Part shown: piece after piece, positions 42,688 through 55,800 of the stretch
How the letters are laid out: the number at the start of each line of letters is the position of its first letter
Position numbering within the stretch: position 1 is the first letter of the stretch
Assembly (NCBI GenBank): GCA_000149265.1
Contig: CH002695.1
Coordinates: forward strand, 62,001 to 126,000
Direction: 5' to 3'
Source of the DNA: Ciona savignyi
Taxonomy: Eukaryota > Chordata > Ascidiacea > Phlebobranchia > Cionidae
Length of the DNA: 64,000 bases
Translations under genes and position numbers: made by a program
Notes under the pieces: model-generated
Database searches by the model: none
What the model saw: only the letters and a program-made list of their open reading frames with translations
What the model was told of the DNA's origin: nothing

Positions 42688-45575
42688 ATGGGTCGTCAAA
42701 TCTGTGTCGTAGCTTATGTTGCCAACAGACCCGATTATGACGAAAATAGGAAGCCGAGTTATTGGCATATATCAGTGGTAACACAATGTTCGGCAGTGGT
42801 AGCGGCACTGGTTAAAAACCGACAGAACTTCGTGAAAGTCCTAACTTCCGCGCAATCAGGTACACAGACTATAATTTAACATAAGCGAGAGTATGTTTTG
42901 TTAATTAATATATAACCCGTCTATATGGAGAGTTAATGTGGCAAATGGTGATCTACCCTGAGTGAGAGGCGAGATGCTTTTTATATTGGTTATTCAATAA
43001 AATATCACACGGTCAATAATCAGATGACCTTGCGATCAACACCATTGAGTTACCCAACCTGTTTTATACATAGCCGAAAAGTTTTTACGGTTGTTTTCTT
43101 ATGCCAAATGATGTGATGCCCTCTAAATTGTCTAAGGACACAACCAATACGGCTAGCGGGTGGTTTTAACCCATCACCATTTGGTTGAACGGTTTACCTG
43201 TAGTTCGTCCGGCCCGGTGGTCTAGCGGTTTCGTCGCCTTTCAATCGAAAGGTTGCAGGTGCGAAACTGGTCGCTAGCTAGTCGGTTGTGTCCTTGGGCA
43301 AGGCACTTTACGGACATTGCCTGAACCCAGCAGATTAATGGGTTCTACAAAATTGAAGGAACGTGTCTATCATATACAACACACTGCAATAGCTCCGGTA
43401 ACCCGACGATGGGCGCGAGGTGATCTGACGATTGCCCGTATGATAACCCCCTAGGTTTTCCCGTTTACGGGGATAAACATAAATATCCTATCCTATCCTA
43501 GTGCTAACCCGCCATTGATAATTACAATTGTGCATTATAGACTCGTCGTTCGTGAGAAGTCTAAAGCGAAGCTCCCCGGATGTACTTTTAACAGGGATCA
43601 ATCTCAAAAGTAAGGAAAACGTGGCAAAATCAATATCTGACAGTGAAACGTTAATCTTGTTCACTGACACTGATTATGAAAAGGAAAATCCTATCGAGGT
43701 AAGTACTTCATTTCAAATGTTGAGTTGTAACAAATTAAGAACTGAAAGAACGTCTCAAGCATGTATAACAATCTGTACCGCAACATCTCCACTATAAACC
43801 CGATGGTATAAGGCTAGGTAACGACCCGTGTGGTAACGCTTTTGTAGGTATTCGCGAGGTAATCTGACTATTACTAGAGTGATAACACTCGAAGTGACGT
43901 GTGATCGTCATTCGCAAATTGTTTATGTAAAAATATACAACGAATGTCACTTTTGTCAATTATGTGGTATATGCTGCATTGTGTACGTGTGGCCTATTTT
44001 TATTCTTCATTGAAGGACGAAGTTGAGGTCGGTCGTTCCGTAGTGGACGCGTGCGCGGTGTGTGACGTCAAGCATATGATATACAGCACTCAGATGCATG
44101 TCTACGCTTGCGTGGGTTTGCGGTGCGATGCGTGTGACGCAAAAGCCCACGTTGCCGATTACGTCACAGGTAGTGACGTCAGGAATGCGCTGGTCGTTGT
44201 TCCATTCCTTTATGAAGATTTTCTCGCCGGGGGAGCTCTGGAGCCAAGAAAAACGAGCAGAAGAGATACATTCAAAATAGGTGAGCTATTTGCTGTCGGT
44301 GAATCTATAAACACAAAATGGTACCGTCGTTTATTAAATATAAAAAAGAATATAATTATTTTTATTCCAGGGCATGGAGAAACGCAGGGTGGCGGCGTTG
44401 GGTAATCGTCCCTTTACCCGTGCCAACCGTGGCTTTTTTTATTTGCCTAAGCTGTTCTATTGTATTAGATGCAAACATACTTTTTTATTTTTGGCTCTAC
44501 CCAATAATCCACTGAGTTAAGGCAATTTCCGTTAAAAAGTGCTATGCCCAAGGAACCAACCCACAGACTGTAGCGACCGGTTTCTATAGTCAGCCACCGT
44601 TTGGCTGCCAGTTCAAAACTCTACGAATAATCTGGCAAGCCGAAAATAATAAAATTGTACCGACATTTTGGAGAACTGAAAAAGATATCTAAATTTTACT
44701 TTCGAATGTTGAGTGTTTAAATTATAAATACCATGGTACTTGGACGACGGTTAATTGTTTAAATTATAAATACCATGGTACCTGGTATTGTATATTCACA
44801 GTTGCGCCAATGGGATACATCCCGATGGACACCATATCACTCGGTGACGTGGCTGTATGCTTCACGAAACTGGTCGATGAACCTTCTTCTTGGGCGGGGA
44901 AAACTCTCTCGTTATCCGGGGACAAAATGATGATACAGGTATCGACTACATGAAGGTTATTTATTTGTTTTCTTGAAAGATGTCAAAACCACACAGGCGC
45001 GCAAAAAAGCCGCATGCTTCCTGAATGATGTGATGTTAACCGTCTAAACTGTGTTGTCAGGACACAATTGTATAATAACGTAATTAATGTTTAAAGATGC
45101 GGGCAACTCAACCACCATAACCCATATGCGGAACATAGAAAAATATATGACATGTCACATGTCTATATAAATTAATTGTATGTGATATGTATATATTAAA
45201 TAAAGACGATGTATAAGGAACTTGGGCTTTCTGTTTAAATAAATATTTACTTCTGTTTGCAGGAATACGCGCAAATGATAACAGACAACGTTTATCCATT
45301 GATTGTGAAAGATGCCCAGGTAAGCAAGTCGGTATTAATTTCAGCTGTAAACCGGTAAAAACTGGTTCAATCTGGCGCAGGTGACGCCGGAGGAGTTCAT
45401 TGATCATAACGAGTGGGACGGGGCAGAGGACATGGCAAATTATTTCGACTATTTGACAAGAGGTGTACAACGAAACAACATGAATACCACTATGATGTTA
45501 ACAACCGAGCTCGCCAACTTTTACGACTGGGCAAAAGAAAATCAACAGAAGCTCATTGCGACATTAAATAACTGA
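42688..45575 (+). CDS. NmrA-like family protein (NMRAL1/HSCARG type), 6 exons
   Basis: NMRAL1 is an NADPH-sensing atypical short-chain dehydrogenase without clear enzymatic activity. Exons: 42688-42859, 43541-43698, 44016-44280, 44802-44938, 45263-45319, 45381-45575; 984 nt, 327 aa (human 299), all in phase. Family signs are AVVAALVKNRQNFVKVLT (first alpha-beta unit), HMIYSTQMHV (compare the hxVYSS strand), DAKAHVADYV, VAPMGYIPMDTISLGDVAV and a C-terminal helical part with GAEDMANYFDY and ANFYDWAKENQ. The glycine-rich dinucleotide motif (GATGxQG) expected at the N-terminus is not seen: the equivalent position reads VVTQCSAVV. Either an upstream exon was missed, with the first exon really starting at an acceptor near 42770, or the cofactor site has diverged. 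Confidence 0.8.
43211..43498 (+). mobile_element. tRNA-derived SINE, near-complete copy
   Basis: Closely related to the copy at 27195, with a small deletion in the head just after GGTCTAGCGGTT and an ATCCT tail. It ends about 40 bp before exon 2 of the NmrA-like gene and lies in that intron, sense to the gene. Confidence 0.85.
44505..44625 (-). repeat. Decayed SINE head and middle
   Basis: The reverse complement resembles the SINE segment from GGTCGCTA through CTTGGGCA to the CCAGTGGATTA-like block. It lies in an intron of the NmrA-like gene. Confidence 0.55.
44716..44785. repeat. Short direct duplication
   Basis: A segment of about 28 nt beginning TTTAAATTATAAATACCATG occurs twice, about 40 bp apart, just upstream of exon 4 of the NmrA-like gene. 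It is a local tandem-type duplication. Confidence 0.8.
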
Positions 45576-45773
45576 TTTCGGATGTTTGCGCTTATTCGTC
45601 TAAACGAAGAAACCACCAAACCCGTACCTTAAAATCTCTGCTACTATCAAAACATAAATTGTAAAAATTAGAAACGAAATTAACTTAGTTTATTAGTAAC
45701 GAAAACTGCATAGAAATCAACACAAAATTGAAACGAGGACACATTTAAGTAGACAAAGCGTCGAAAGCGGTAG

Positions 45774-45779
45774 AATAAA
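45774..45779 (+). terminator. Polyadenylation signal for the NmrA-like gene
   Basis: AATAAA about 200 bp after the stop codon at 45575. It lies beyond a minus-strand AATAAA at 45689-45694 that suits nanos, so the two 3' UTRs are predicted to overlap. Confidence 0.5.
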
Positions 45780-45830
45780 ATGAATGATTAACTTCTAAGC
45801 TACAAACACTATACTATACAGACTTGAGGT

Positions 45831-47738
45831 TTATTTCGAAGGTCTCTTTCTGCCAGACGACATTGTCGGCGTGCTTAGAACAGTTTTCATGGATGAAGAT
45901 GGCCCCTTGTTCGGGTTGAAAGGGCAATAACTGGCAGTGTGTGCGGTGTCACCAGTTGCACCACAGAATGGGCAGATGTGTCTGGAGAATGAAAAGGAGG
46001 ATTTTGTTACCGATATGAAACGTATATTGATCTTCGTAAATGGGAAAACTCAAGGGACGTTATCATGGGGTCTTTACCTTGAACATTTATCTTGGGTGAT
46101 TGCCTTCTTGAGCATCGAGCAACTTAACAAACGTTTATTCTAATGCTACAACACAGTAACCCCACAACCACAATCTCAACATTTACTCTGACATTTGTTC
46201 AATTATCGTTGCCCAAGACAGAGAAATAAAAGTAATATACGACTGTGAAGACACGCACGACGCAGCAAATAAATGTCATTTACCTTTTTAGTAATGCCCC
46301 GTTAGATAAAATATTAAATTACGGTAGAATACTTAAGGTTTATCTCAGTTAAAGAAAAAACGCAGGGGTGGTTATCACGGGGAGAATCGCCAGATTAGTA
46401 CACGTGAGTTATCGGTACATGCGTTCCTCGTATCTTGGTCTCTTGTGATTAAAAAGCCTAACAAATACATGCATATAACACAAAGGCCAATATCTCAGGT
46501 AAGCCTGTTGAATAGTGTTGACTGCACAATACCAGTACCGATAGTTTTAAACTCACATATTACCTGATAGGTGGTTAGTAATATATTTAGCCTGTAGAAT
46601 TATGATGAATCCAGGCAAACTTCAAAGTAAGTTTCTAAATGTGCCCAACCCGATTGGATAAGAAATGGAGAAAACAAGATAAAAAAAGAAAGGAATAAAG
46701 TGGGAGAGAGTATAAACGAAGGATTAATAGGGGAGAAAATTATAAAGAGATAAAAGATAGTTGTGGACATGAAGAAAAAGGGGATTGGAGGAGGAAGGCC
46801 TTTGTGCATAAACGTGTGCCGCGGGTTGGTGTATTAGTAATCGATATAAAAGGTGTATGTTCTTGTATGTCGTTTTTCTACTTTTACCGATACACATTGC
46901 ACTGTAATACAAACTTTTAGGTTGATTAGTTTTTGCTAAAAGTAGCGTTTATCAATATTTGTCCAAAAAGCGTGGAAAAAGTTTAAAAATAAGAAAACAG
47001 TTTTCATCACTATATTCTCTTGCTTTTAAACTACAATTTACATTGTTCTGCATTATACGCGTTTACATTATCACTTAACAATGAACTTTGTCAACACTTC
47101 CTCGTCCAATTAAAGTCAAATGATTAATTCGCAAATAAACGATATTGTAATATATTAATACACTATGCAAAGTGTTTTTATTAATGCCTTATAGCCAGTT
47201 TAGTTACTAATTAAACGGAATTATTACATCTTACCACAATCTACGCACCTTCTTAGTATTGGGCAAGTGATGTGTCCTCTGGCGTCTCGAATTCGGTGAC
47301 TTGTATAAAAATCCAACGGTTCTTTATTGCTTTTGCAAAATGTACAAAATACTTGGTAACTTCCCCGGTGGTGACGTAAAGGTCGGAAGCCGGAAGTGTT
47401 CGGAAACGGAAGAATAAACCGCGGCTGTATCTGAAAATGTGGTGTTTGCGGCCTACTAGGTCCTGGTCGACCCCTTACGTGAAGTTGTGGGGGTAATGGC
47501 GGCCTAAAAGTCGCTCTTTCACGAATTTGGGGAAATGTAGGTGGAAAGGGCAATTGCATTCTACCCGCACCTCGTACCATTCGAGGCGGCAGTGAAAGAG
47601 GATGTCCCCTACCAGATCTCTCTCTTTGCAACTAAAGAAATGTGCAGTTAACTACTAATTGCGTAACATATAATTACAACGTACTTGGTAGCTCTGAGGT
47701 TCATGCAGGCCTTGCACGCTATAGCTTCTCCGGTTCAT
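45831..47738 (-). CDS. nanos: Nanos homolog, 3 exons
   Basis: Nanos is a translational repressor that acts with Pumilio and is needed for germ cells. Exons on the minus strand: 47738-47685, 47631-47249, 45981-45831; 588 nt, 195 aa, phases consistent. The C-terminal paired CCHC zinc fingers are complete. Finger 1 uses Cys114, Cys117, His130 and Cys141 (CTFCKSNKEPLDFYTSH). Finger 2 uses Cys149, Cys152, His160 and Cys165 (CPFCGATGDTAHTASYC). Spacings C-x2-C-x12-H-x10-C and C-x2-C-x7-H-x4-C are canonical. The intron falls between the fingers, inside the linker Arg codon. The N-terminal part is rich in Pro, Arg and Gly. Exon 1 (MNRRSYSVQGLHEP) was chosen for its ATG, good donor (GTACGT) and phase 0. 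Only the N-terminal exon is uncertain. Confidence 0.9.
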
Positions 47739-49081
47739 TATTAAATCGACAGTACACACAGAATAGGCCTATAGCAAAAAGGCACACGTGTTACAATACC
47801 TAAACCTGTTGCTGGTAATTATACGAAACAATTTGCTAAATAACGCTGCGTATGGTTGTGAACAACTGGCTGCTCTGTTTTGTGCTGTCTAACAATGCCT
47901 CGCGAGCTTTAATTAAACCCTAGTGGCATTTTATTTATGTTTCACAACACAAGACTTGCTAAAACATAATTAGCTAGGATATAAACTGTGTTAAAAATAA
48001 ATTAATCCTGCCTTCTACTGCCAAACCCTTTACACGTGGTTCGACAGGTACATCAAAGAAGCCGCTTATTTGTGTTGTCACACAGCCACAACAACATAAT
48101 AATTGATTTTAAACTATTTGAAAATGAGCGAATGCAAAGTAATACTGTTGTACAATTATAATTTTCCTCGGCTTCTATTGATTGCGTCACACAACTCATC
48201 CAAAGCCAGTTTGTTGAAGATGGTAGTACTGTGTAACGTATAGTAATCAACAAAAATATACCCAACTGGTTAATCCATTTGGTGAGACCTAGTGGCCCGT
48301 AGTAAGCCGAAAGATTATCGGTCAGTAGATAGTCGGATGTGTGCTTTGACAATACATTTGGCGGACGTCGCTTTAACTTGTGGGACTTCGACAGAACACA
48401 GTGGATTAAAAATCGGTCAAACTAACAAAGTGGCATCGTATCAATTGTATACAACACACTGAATAGTTTTCACACAACGAGGGTGAGGCTAACAAATCGG
48501 ATGATTGTTACAACCCCCTGCGTTTTCAGTCCATGGGGATAAAACATAACTGCCCCACCTGTGTCAGCTTGCCGTAAGACTCCCCAAAATAAATAATATT
48601 TCGATGTGTGGACGTCTCGCTGAAAGCGTAGTTACCTAGCAACAGATAACCAAAGATAGGGAATTATGTTTTTGGTTTAATTTCGCTATTTCAGTCTTTA
48701 GTACAGTCACTATTTGTATCGTTTACTGACACATAGAATTTAAATTATATTATAATGTATTTTGTTATCTTTTAGTCGGCCGATTAGTCTGGTGGATTAG
48801 TGCGTTCCTTTCTGCCGAAGTGTCACAGGTTAAAAACTGTTAGCTAGCTAGTCGGTTGTGTCTTTGGGCAAGGCACTTGACGGACAAAGCCTGAACCCAG
48901 CGGATTAATGGGTACCGGTACTACTAAATTTAAGGAATGTGTGAATCATACACAAAACACTGCAATAGCTCCAGTAACCCGACGGTGTGCGCGAGGTGAT
49001 CTGAGGTTTGCCGTGTGTTAACCCCTTTGGGTTCCCATTCACGAGGATGGACATGAATATCCTATATTATCTTATCCTACA
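47739..49081. other. Intergenic region upstream of nanos with SINE copies
   Basis: No supported gene lies between the nanos start and the MITE-like element. A decayed plus-strand SINE covers about 48300-48560 and a better one covers 48776-49079. The nanos promoter should lie near 47740-48000. Confidence 0.5.
48776..49079 (+). mobile_element. tRNA-derived SINE, diverged copy
   Basis: The head (GTCTGGTGGATTAGTGCGTT) is diverged. The body matches the family (CTAGTCGGTTGTGTCTTTGG, GGGCAAGGCACTTGACGG) and the element ends in ATCCTATATTATCTTATCCT, a degenerate tail. It abuts the MITE-like element at 49082. Confidence 0.8.
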
Positions 49082-49782
49082 CAAATATGTGGGTCCCTTT
49101 ATTTTGTACAGGTCCGCTAGGCCAGCTTGGTCCGCTATGTCCAGTGCTAGGTCCAGTACCCCGTATGGAAAGTACGTCAATTTTCGCCGAGATCTCGAGT
49201 GTGCACACGCCAAATATTTAAGTGTGCAGTGTGCAAACGTCCAAGAGTGCACACTTCAAGTGTGCACAAAATCTCCTTTTTATTACTATTTTGTAAAAAA
49301 ACTTAAACAAACATATTATTCTATCCTAAATCTATCGTGTCCATGAGCTAACATATCTATCTACGTAACAAAAAACGTACTGACAGTAAATTACCTGAGG
49401 TCCAGAGGTAGGTTTACAGGTTTGTTGGAAATTATACGATGTTTATGCTGTCAGCTCACAAGCATGTGTGAAATTTCCCAAGTGTGCAAAGACGCAGGAA
49501 AAAAAAACTCGAGTGTGCAGCTGCCGTACTTTCCATACTGGTCCAGTACTAGGTCCTGCGCTATGTCCAGTGCTAGGTCCAGTGCTAGGTCCAGCGCTAG
49601 GTTCAGTGCCCTGACCAAAACACTAATTTAAAACCTGCCCTAAACACTAATCTCAACCCCAGAACCAACCCTAACTCCAACCCCATGTTTAAAACTAACT
49701 CCAGCGGACCTAGCGCTGAGTGGACCTAGTGGACCTAGCGAACCTAGCGGACCTGTACAAAATAGAGGGACCGCAAATATGT
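49082..49782. mobile_element. MITE-like element with long inverted ends and internal 12-nt repeats
   Basis: The two ends are inverted copies over about 30-40 nt, sharing GGTCCCT-TATTTTGTACAG and continuing into GTCCGCTAGG. A second inverted pair lies further in: TATGGAAAGTAC near 49162 and GTACTTTCCATA near 49526. The interior has tandem units of the type GGTCCAGTGCTA (about 49540-49613), related GGACCTAGCG units near the right end, and repeated GTGTGCAC blocks near 49200-49265. There is no coding capacity. I read it as a non-autonomous, partly palindromic DNA transposon inserted beside a SINE tail. Confidence 0.75.
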
Positions 49783-49892
49783 TGCTTTTTTATAACAGAA
49801 TTAAGAAAAGTGGAGTGAAGGACTATTTGCTATTCCCGTAACAATACCGATAGTGTTGTCAAATAAGATAAACGTTTTTTATTGGCCGTAAA

Positions 49893-52800
49893 ATGCCAGT
49901 TTCTACCGAGATGCACAAACCTCCTATTCAGGAACAGATAACAGAGATTACTAAGAAGATTCAACTTTTGGGTAACTCTAACTGTTTGACATTCTTTGTT
50001 AAACTTAAACTAGCGTTGATGTATACCCCGATATGAGAAATATAATATGTGACAGTGTCACGCACGTTAACTTTGTAGTAACATGCAGCCTTTTTTTTAA
50101 AATTACCCTATGTCATCATTTTTATTTATAAATATCCCTTTAATTTTTTTAGCAAGCTGCATGTACCTTTGAATTTTGACCATACTTCTCATATCTTTCC
50201 TCTATAAACAAATTCTTAATTTTGTGTTATCCATGCATGATAGAACATAACCTGCATTAAATTTGCACACACTTTATATCATTGTGTTATCAATAGAGGG
50301 TGATCGGAAAGCATACTATGAAAGTTCGCAATGGTCAATTAAAAAGAACAGAGACATCATTTCAAAGATGAGGCAAGATAACAAAAATCTGCACAAAAAC
50401 CTTGCAGATGTTCTCGCGGTAAGCTGATGTGAAATTAGAAGTATTTTATTAAATGTGTATAGTGCATGTTTCCACTAATCAACTGCAAAGTTAACTGATG
50501 TGTATATCCGGTCAGGTGTAATACCAGTTTAGTTGATTTTCACTGTTTATTTCAGAAGGATAAAAACTACGACAAACATGTATCAAACCAGTATTAAGTG
50601 AATGTGCCAAAGGTTATAAATTTGCTATTGAGAAAAGCTTATCTAGAATCAGGGTTCTAATGTGGACGCTAGTGACAAAATAGGATCGTATACAATACAC
50701 AACATTGTTAATGTAAACTGTGTGCATGTGATAGTCTAACTTGTGACTTTTTGTTGTTGATACTTGATATAACATATTTTTTGTTGCGTTACCCATATGT
50801 CCACACCTTTAAAAAAATAGCTCCCCATCTAGACATGTACAATCTTACAGTTTCTAAAGTTTGTATGTGATTGTGAACAGGAATGGGCCTTAATTAATGC
50901 CTGTGTAACCAACTTTATCTCCAGGGTGATGACAAAGTGATTGATCAGGCATTTCAAGGCCGCCATGTTGAGCGAGCTGCACTTCGAAACAAAACTGGGA
51001 AAATGGCGGTTTCTGTTGTAGATCAAAAGGTCAGTCTGAAAATGTCAAAAACCTATTACCTGATGCAACTAGCCAATGTCAAAGTATTCCACCAACCACA
51101 AAGTCTAAAACACCATTTCTTTTGGTCGTGTTTAAATATATTTTATAATAAATATTTAGTGATGAGGATCTTGTAGTAATTCATAGATACCAGTAGTGAA
51201 TTATCAAATTTAAAAGGCTTCGCATATACCCAGTCATGATCGCACAGCATATCCCACAACTGATATAATATATCACACTACAAATGTTATATATCGTAGT
51301 GCCGATACTATATATAGTCCACTGCCATGTGCACTCTAACCATAAATTGCTGGTGAAGATTATTGCTCATTATCTGTGTTCATATTATGTTGTCTGCGTG
51401 TTATAGTTTTAAAGTTAAAGGTTACTCGTGCTCAGCAATCTTACATTAATTCTTTCACACTGATATAATAATTGCTTAGCCAATTGGATCAATTGTGCAG
51501 AAACCTAGTGGAGAAGTTAAAGATTATAGTATATTTCAAGAATGTTGCGTTTCTTATTAGAATATATTAAAAAATATAATTTACTTTTTTTCTTAAAACA
51601 CACAGGTATGTGATAATAAAAAGAAGTTGAATGCCATGCGCTCGACAACAGAGGCGCGCAAGAAGAAGCTGTCGGAGTTGAAGACGCAACGCGACCAAAT
51701 GATGAAAGATGCCTCAGCTGCCCTCGAATTGGACAAGGGGGAAAGTGACGCGGCTCAGGTGAAAATCAACTTGTTATGGAATAAATGAGAACCAAGTTTG
51801 CTAAGTAGGCAGCAATATCAAAATAATATTCAATTACAAATAATCAGGACAAATTCTTAGACATTTGGGTAGAAAATTATCTTTAAGATTGATTAGTAAG
51901 TGCCACAAAACATAGTTTAAACAACAGCACCAATTTTTTTTTTAATTTTAACTACAATTGCAATGTGCCATTTAACAACAATATACAGTTTCGTGACTGT
52001 TCTCTTTTTCTGCCAGTTTTATAAATGTTTATGAAAACTAATAAATAAATTTGAGTAAACCATTGCAGCACCTAAGACAACTGGAAAATCGACTCGACAA
52101 AGCAAGACTGAAAAGCCAGGAAGCTGAACATATCAGTAAAGTCTATGAAAAGATAAAAGCTCATTTGCAACAGGTTAGTCATTTATCACAAAAGTCAATT
52201 TTTGATATTGAAGATGTTGGGTTTTGACCAGAAAGTATGTCCGTTATCTGTGCCATGATTAACTATGGTGTTTGTAAACTAAAGTGGTCAGGATGGCGGG
52301 ATTGATATCAGCCGCTGTCTAATTGGTTGCGACCTCGAGCTTGACAATAAACCGACATTGCTTGAACCCAGTGGTTTAATAAGTTGAATAATATGTCACA
52401 TTTTCACTATCCGATGTAGGTATGTGATATTGTAAAATAAAATGATTTTTAGTGTTGCAAAATACTATAACAGATATAAAAAGTACATGATGCAATATCT
52501 CTGGTTTCTGGGCTGAGGTAACATAGCACACTGACAAGCACTTACCAGCTTTGCCTTAGTGGTTTTAAATTTATCGATCAAGAATTTAAATCAAATACAT
52601 TACACAAGTACACAATATCATCACTGACCTACACAACACAGTTAATATCGCATCATGATCAGTCGTATTCCTTGTTGTTCTCACTTCAGGAGAGCTTAAC
52701 CTTCCACAATCAACTGGACCAGCAAGAAGCCGACATCTTGAAAACCCGGCAAGAGCTGTCTGAGGTGCAATCCATGTACACCGATGCACAGGTGGCCAGA

Positions 52801-55800
52801 GATGACGCGAAGGAAGAACTTGCCAGGCACGAGGACATTGTTTACAGGTCAATTACACATTGATATTGGTTGTTGTGTGATGTATTTTATCATTTCTGTA
52901 CTGATTGGTGCATTTGTGTGGGAAATATCTTTATAATTATACTGAAAGATAAAGTCAAATGTAATTGCTGGGTGTAGCATTGGATAGTTTATTTAACCTG
53001 TCGCTGAATCAGGCAATTTCTGTTTTCTGTCAGTCTACAAAGCTAGTGGCGGAGTTAAATTGTGAGTTTTCCTTTTATGACTTTTACACTAAAATAAAGG
53101 CATTCATTAAAATACCACATGATCACTTGTCACAATGCTATTGTAATTTGTTATGGTAGATGTATACAGTTTTTTTTAACTTATTGATCCTGTTGTTTAA
53201 GCAACTGTAGCTAGGTAAATTGCCCACAAGCACAGCCTACTGAAAATCTGCTGGTTGCGATCCCAAACCGTTCAGCAAAATGTCCCACGATGCAAACACC
53301 ATACCCCCACACATACCAACATCGAGTTCTTTACAGAGAGCGCAAGGAGAGGGAATTAGCGCTGGCTGAGCTGAAAGCACAAGCTGAAGAAAAGAAGGCT
53401 CACGCAGAACGTGTAGAACGCAGGGTGAGCAACTGAATTCACATTTTAAACGAATGTTGTGTTATTATTATTGTTCCCAACTCAATTATCTTCTAATTTC
53501 CTCTAAAACAATGTAAAATGATTCTTAGCATCACAGCATTAGTTTGCACTTGTGTCATTGCCGCTCGTTTAAATCAAGCATTGTTACAGCTGCAACGAGC
53601 TGCGATGCAAGAGCAAGAACTTGGTCAGGAGGGAAGCAAACCTCTTCTCAGTGAGGAGGAACAGGAGAAGAAGATAACTTCGTATGAAGAAGCGTTCCTC
53701 CGCATCAAGGAGGCAACTGGGGTCTCTGGGATCCAGGTGGGACAGGGCTGGGATAATGGGTTGAACAAAAAACTGTAGCAACATTTCCATCATATAAGCA
53801 ATAGCTTTATTATACAAGCAATATCTTTATTATATAAGCAATAGCTTTATTATACAAGCAATATCTTTATTATATAAGCAATATTTTTTTTATATAAGCA
53901 ATATCTTTATTATATAATCAATATTTTTATTATATAATCAATATCTTTATTATATAAGCAATATCTTTATTATATAAGCAATATCTTTATTATATAAGCA
54001 ATATCTTTATTATATTATTATATAACACTTTGAAATGGTTTCTGTGACCCGATTGTGGGTGTGAGATAATCTAGGATAGAATTAGAGGATAGTCATGTTT
54101 ATTTTTGTGAATGGAAAATTGTAAGGGATGGTTAGCAAATATTACCTCAGTATTATGTTAGAGAGTGCTATCAAACGAGTAATAATCAGATTGCATTGCG
54201 CTCACCATTAGGTTAATGTTGCCATCTTTTGTATATGATTGAGATGTTCCTTTAGTTTTAGTAGAACCCATAATCACCAACATCTTTTCACAGGAAGTGG
54301 TGGCGAGGTTCAAATCCCAGGGCGACACACAGCAGCACCTGGAGGACTTGAAGAAGGAGAATCAGAAGCAGCTGCAGAGATTGCAGGAGGAGCGAGTGAA
54401 GTTGCAGCAAGAGTACGAGGACATGAAGTACTCCGGAGAAGCTAAACTATCGAGGTTCGTTTCATGATATCATTATCAAAAAATTTTTAGTATAATTTCG
54501 TTTACAAATGTAGTAGTTTTTTAGGAGGATGTAATGTTCATCTCTATATGGGTGGAAACAGGGTGTTATTATGATAGGATATTCATGTTCATCACCCATT
54601 ATTAAAAGGGCAATCAACAGATTACCTTGTGCTCATACTCTGGTTATCAGAGCTATTACTTTGTGTTGAATATGATAAATATATTTCTACAGGTTTGTTG
54701 AACCCATTAATCCATTGAGCTCAGACAACATCAACAGCAACCTAGAGTTAAAGGAGACGTCTGGTATCAATTCCACAATATTAGAACTGATGATCTGATG
54801 TGCTACAAGCAGATCTTACCAACTGGAAATAAAATAAACTCTTTACATATTTTCCCGTCGCTTCAAATCCTCGACTTCTTCCCACAGCGGACAGAGGATG
54901 CTGGAGGAGTTTGAGCAACATCTGCAGGAGCAGGAGCAGAGGAGAGATGAGGCTGCCGATAAGCTTGAGCGAGCAAGTCACGTGCTGGTCAGCGTGAAAG
55001 CGGGAGTTGAGCATCTGGCTGATAAGTTGCAACATCTCAAAATGGTGAGGTTGTTGGGGGTTTGGGTGTGCCTGTTTTGTGTTTAAGACTGTATGATGCT
55101 TAGGCAAATGATGCAGGTGATGCTGCTGTTTTACCAGTCAGATAAGCAACATTCACTATGTTGTCGTAGGCCTATCTGGTAATTGGGAAAAATGTATGGT
55201 ATTCTAACGATAAGATAAAAGACGTTGTTATCTTAGGGAGAAGCCATAAATTTACCACATATTTAAATGCTCCAAGTTACCTTTCATTCCACATATCTGA
55301 TCCTATTGTGTTGTTGCAGACAAAGAGCCATGTTCCGACCGCACATTTGTCTCCGTCTTCTGATGAATATGTCCTCGATCTTCTCTCCATCTCGGAGGAG
55401 AAGCTGCTGAAGCTCCTGGAGGACTTGGACGGGAAAGAACTCATTGACATCCTCCGGCAGATGGAAGAGGAAGAGGTTTGGATGTCTGGAGTTTTGTTTT
55501 GGATTATTTACAACTCGACAATCAGTTTTGAGCACGTCTATCAACTGTCAATGAAACCATTAACATATGATACATAAAATGATAATCTTTTCTAACAGTG
55601 TGTCGGAACAGATACCACAATAGCTCAGTCATATCGACTGTTGCTGCTGTGATATCTGCCTGTACACTTCTTGTGATCCAATCTGATTATTTACGACAAG
55701 TTAACTCAGTCGGTTAGAGCTTAGGTTATCAATAGAAGGCTGTTGAATCAAAACTAACCGCTTGCTAGTTTGTTTTGTCTGCGCACAGAGAACTTAGCGG

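Noticed and set aside
46600..46809. 69-codon minus-strand open frame
   Set aside because: It is the complement of a purine-rich low-complexity stretch and lies inside the nanos intron.
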